Translations under genes and position numbers: made by a program | Shown here: piece after piece, positions 5,508 to 6,157 of the stretch | Layout: every line of letters starts with the position of its first letter | Numbering within the stretch: the stretch's first letter is position 1 | Source of the DNA: Pyrinomonadaceae bacterium | GTDB lineage: Bacteria > Acidobacteriota > Blastocatellia > Pyrinomonadales > Pyrinomonadaceae | Direction: 5' to 3' | Assembly (NCBI GenBank): GCA_013812565.1 | Contig: JACCTF010000174.1 | Span: forward strand, 1 to 6,157 | Length of the DNA: 6,157 nt | The notes under the pieces: generated by a model | Seen by the model: the letters and a program-made list of their open reading frames with translations, nothing else | Databases searched by the model: none | What the model was told of the DNA's origin: nothing

Positions 5508-5521
5508 ATGGCTTCAGCCAT
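5508..5521. terminator. weak hairpin in the convergent intergenic region
   Basis: ATGGC TTCA GCCAT (5-bp stem, 4-base loop) lies between the ends of prpE and the esterase gene (5424-5539). The place suits a bidirectional terminator, but there is no T run on either side and the stem is short. It could instead be a copy of a dispersed small palindrome. The other structure in the gap is AGCAA/TTGCT at 5449-5460, with a loop too small to fold well. Confidence 0.2.
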
Positions 5522-5539
5522 AAGAGTCGTCATTCTCGC

Positions 5540-6157
5540 TTACGCTTGAGATTCCCGTGACCGACGCACGCCCTCAAAGAAGAGCAGCGTATCGGCGATG
5601 TGCTCTTGCCAGTAGTTCCAATTATGCTCGCCTTCGAACTCGAAGTATTGATGCTCGATATTAAGCCCGACCAGCGCTTGGTGTAACTCCCGATTACCTT
5701 CGATCAGCGCGTCGCTCGTCCCGCAATCGAAGCGGAACGGCGGAAGGGTTTCCCGGTGCTTTTTCATCCAGTAGAGCGGGAGGGCATCTTCGCGCTCCAG
5801 ATATTCACCGTAGAGCGTCAAGGGTTCTTCGACGAATCCAGCCAGTTGACCGGGTTTGGTGATAGACGAGTGTCCTGAGAACCCCGCCACTTTTTCCGCG
5901 TACTTCGCGCCCAGGCGCAACGCCCCGTAGCCCCCCATCGAGAGACCGGCGATGAAGAGCGGCGACCGCGGGTCAATGCAGGGAACGACATCGATCCCGC
6001 AGCCGATCGCGTCTTCCATAACCCACCGTTCATAATCGGCTTCCGGGTGGGCGATGTAGCCGCTGCCGTCTCCCCACAAGCCGTCAGAGGGCATGAAGAG
6101 CACTACCGGGTCTATCAATTGCTTCTCGATCAGACTGAGGGCGGTCAAGTGCGCGCC
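5540..6157 (-). CDS. PF00756-type esterase (esterase D/tributyrin esterase-like), N-terminus beyond the window
   Basis: An alpha/beta-hydrolase that would cleave carboxylic ester bonds; the natural substrate is unknown. The frame is open to the right edge (residues GAHLTALSLIE at the boundary). The usual beta-strand and HG oxyanion motif expected before this point are therefore outside, and an apparent TTG at 6148 is not the start. Visible parts in order are VVLFMPSDGLWGDGSG, the nucleophile elbow GLSMGGYGAL (Ser codon 5941-5939), CGTSDALIEGN (acid, Asp codon 5713-5711) and GEHNWNYW (His codon 5626-5624), so the Ser-Asp-His triad is complete. About 205 residues are seen; family members have about 250-300. 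The stop is TAA 5542-5540. It converges on prpE, so the two are not co-transcribed and a functional link is not implied. S-formylglutathione hydrolase is a related alternative, but nothing specific points to it. Confidence 0.82.
   Translation of the reverse strand, partial: GAHLTALSLIEKQLIDPVVLFMPSDGLWGDGSGYIAHPEADYERWVMEDAIGCGIDVVPCIDPRSPLFIAGLSMGGYGALRLGAKYAEKVAGFSGHSSITKPGQLAGFVEEPLTLYGEYLEREDALPLYWMKKHRETLPPFRFDCGTSDALIEGNRELHQALVGLNIEHQYFEFEGEHNWNYWQEHIADTLLFFEGVRRSRESQA

Noticed and set aside
1..6157. CRISPR array, tRNA or rRNA genes, toxin-antitoxin or defence system
   Set aside because: No spaced direct repeats, no tRNA-like cloverleaf and no matching protein motifs on either strand. 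The window is explained by insertion sequences and two metabolic genes.

Overview
The window is a patch of insertion sequences (about 272-3350) next to ordinary metabolic genes (from about 3500 to the right edge). The host is a moderately GC-rich bacterium. The transposase types, the PrpE/ACSS3-type synthetase and the PF00756 esterase would fit a soil or environmental lineage such as Acidobacteriota or Chloroflexota. That is an impression from general similarity; no marker in the window fixes the taxon.

Left part. Positions 1-75 may hold the last codons of an unrecognised plus-strand gene. A gene-free, AT-richer stretch follows. Positions 272-1524 are a complete IS1-related element with 29-bp inverted ends and one long transposase gene on the minus strand. 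A 229-bp spacer with only a doubtful small ORF separates it from a second, smaller IS1-family element (about 1754-2545). This one has perfect 16-bp inverted ends and the classic insA/insB pair, also on the minus strand. Its two reading frames meet at a run of seven A, but insB lies in the +1 phase and not the -1 phase used by enterobacterial IS1.

Middle part. 2572-2985 encodes an unrecognised small protein with one predicted membrane segment and a basic stretch after it. 3028-3340 (minus strand) is a dead remnant of an IS1182-family transposase. It has lost its frame near the start and carries an internal deletion that joins two conserved blocks.

Right part. 3525-5423 encodes a full-length acyl-CoA synthetase best called propionyl-CoA synthetase (PrpE/ACSS3 type), which activates propionate or another short-chain acid to its CoA ester. 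It has a good ribosome binding site, and a small palindrome plus tandem heptamer in its leader. Convergent to it, an alpha/beta-hydrolase esterase (PF00756-like) runs off the right edge with its catalytic Ser, Asp and His all visible.

The three mobile elements are all transcribed on the minus strand, away from prpE. I found no CRISPR array, RNA gene, defence system or other obviously new system. The most interesting points are the unusual frame phase of the two-ORF IS1 element and the internally deleted IS1182 remnant.
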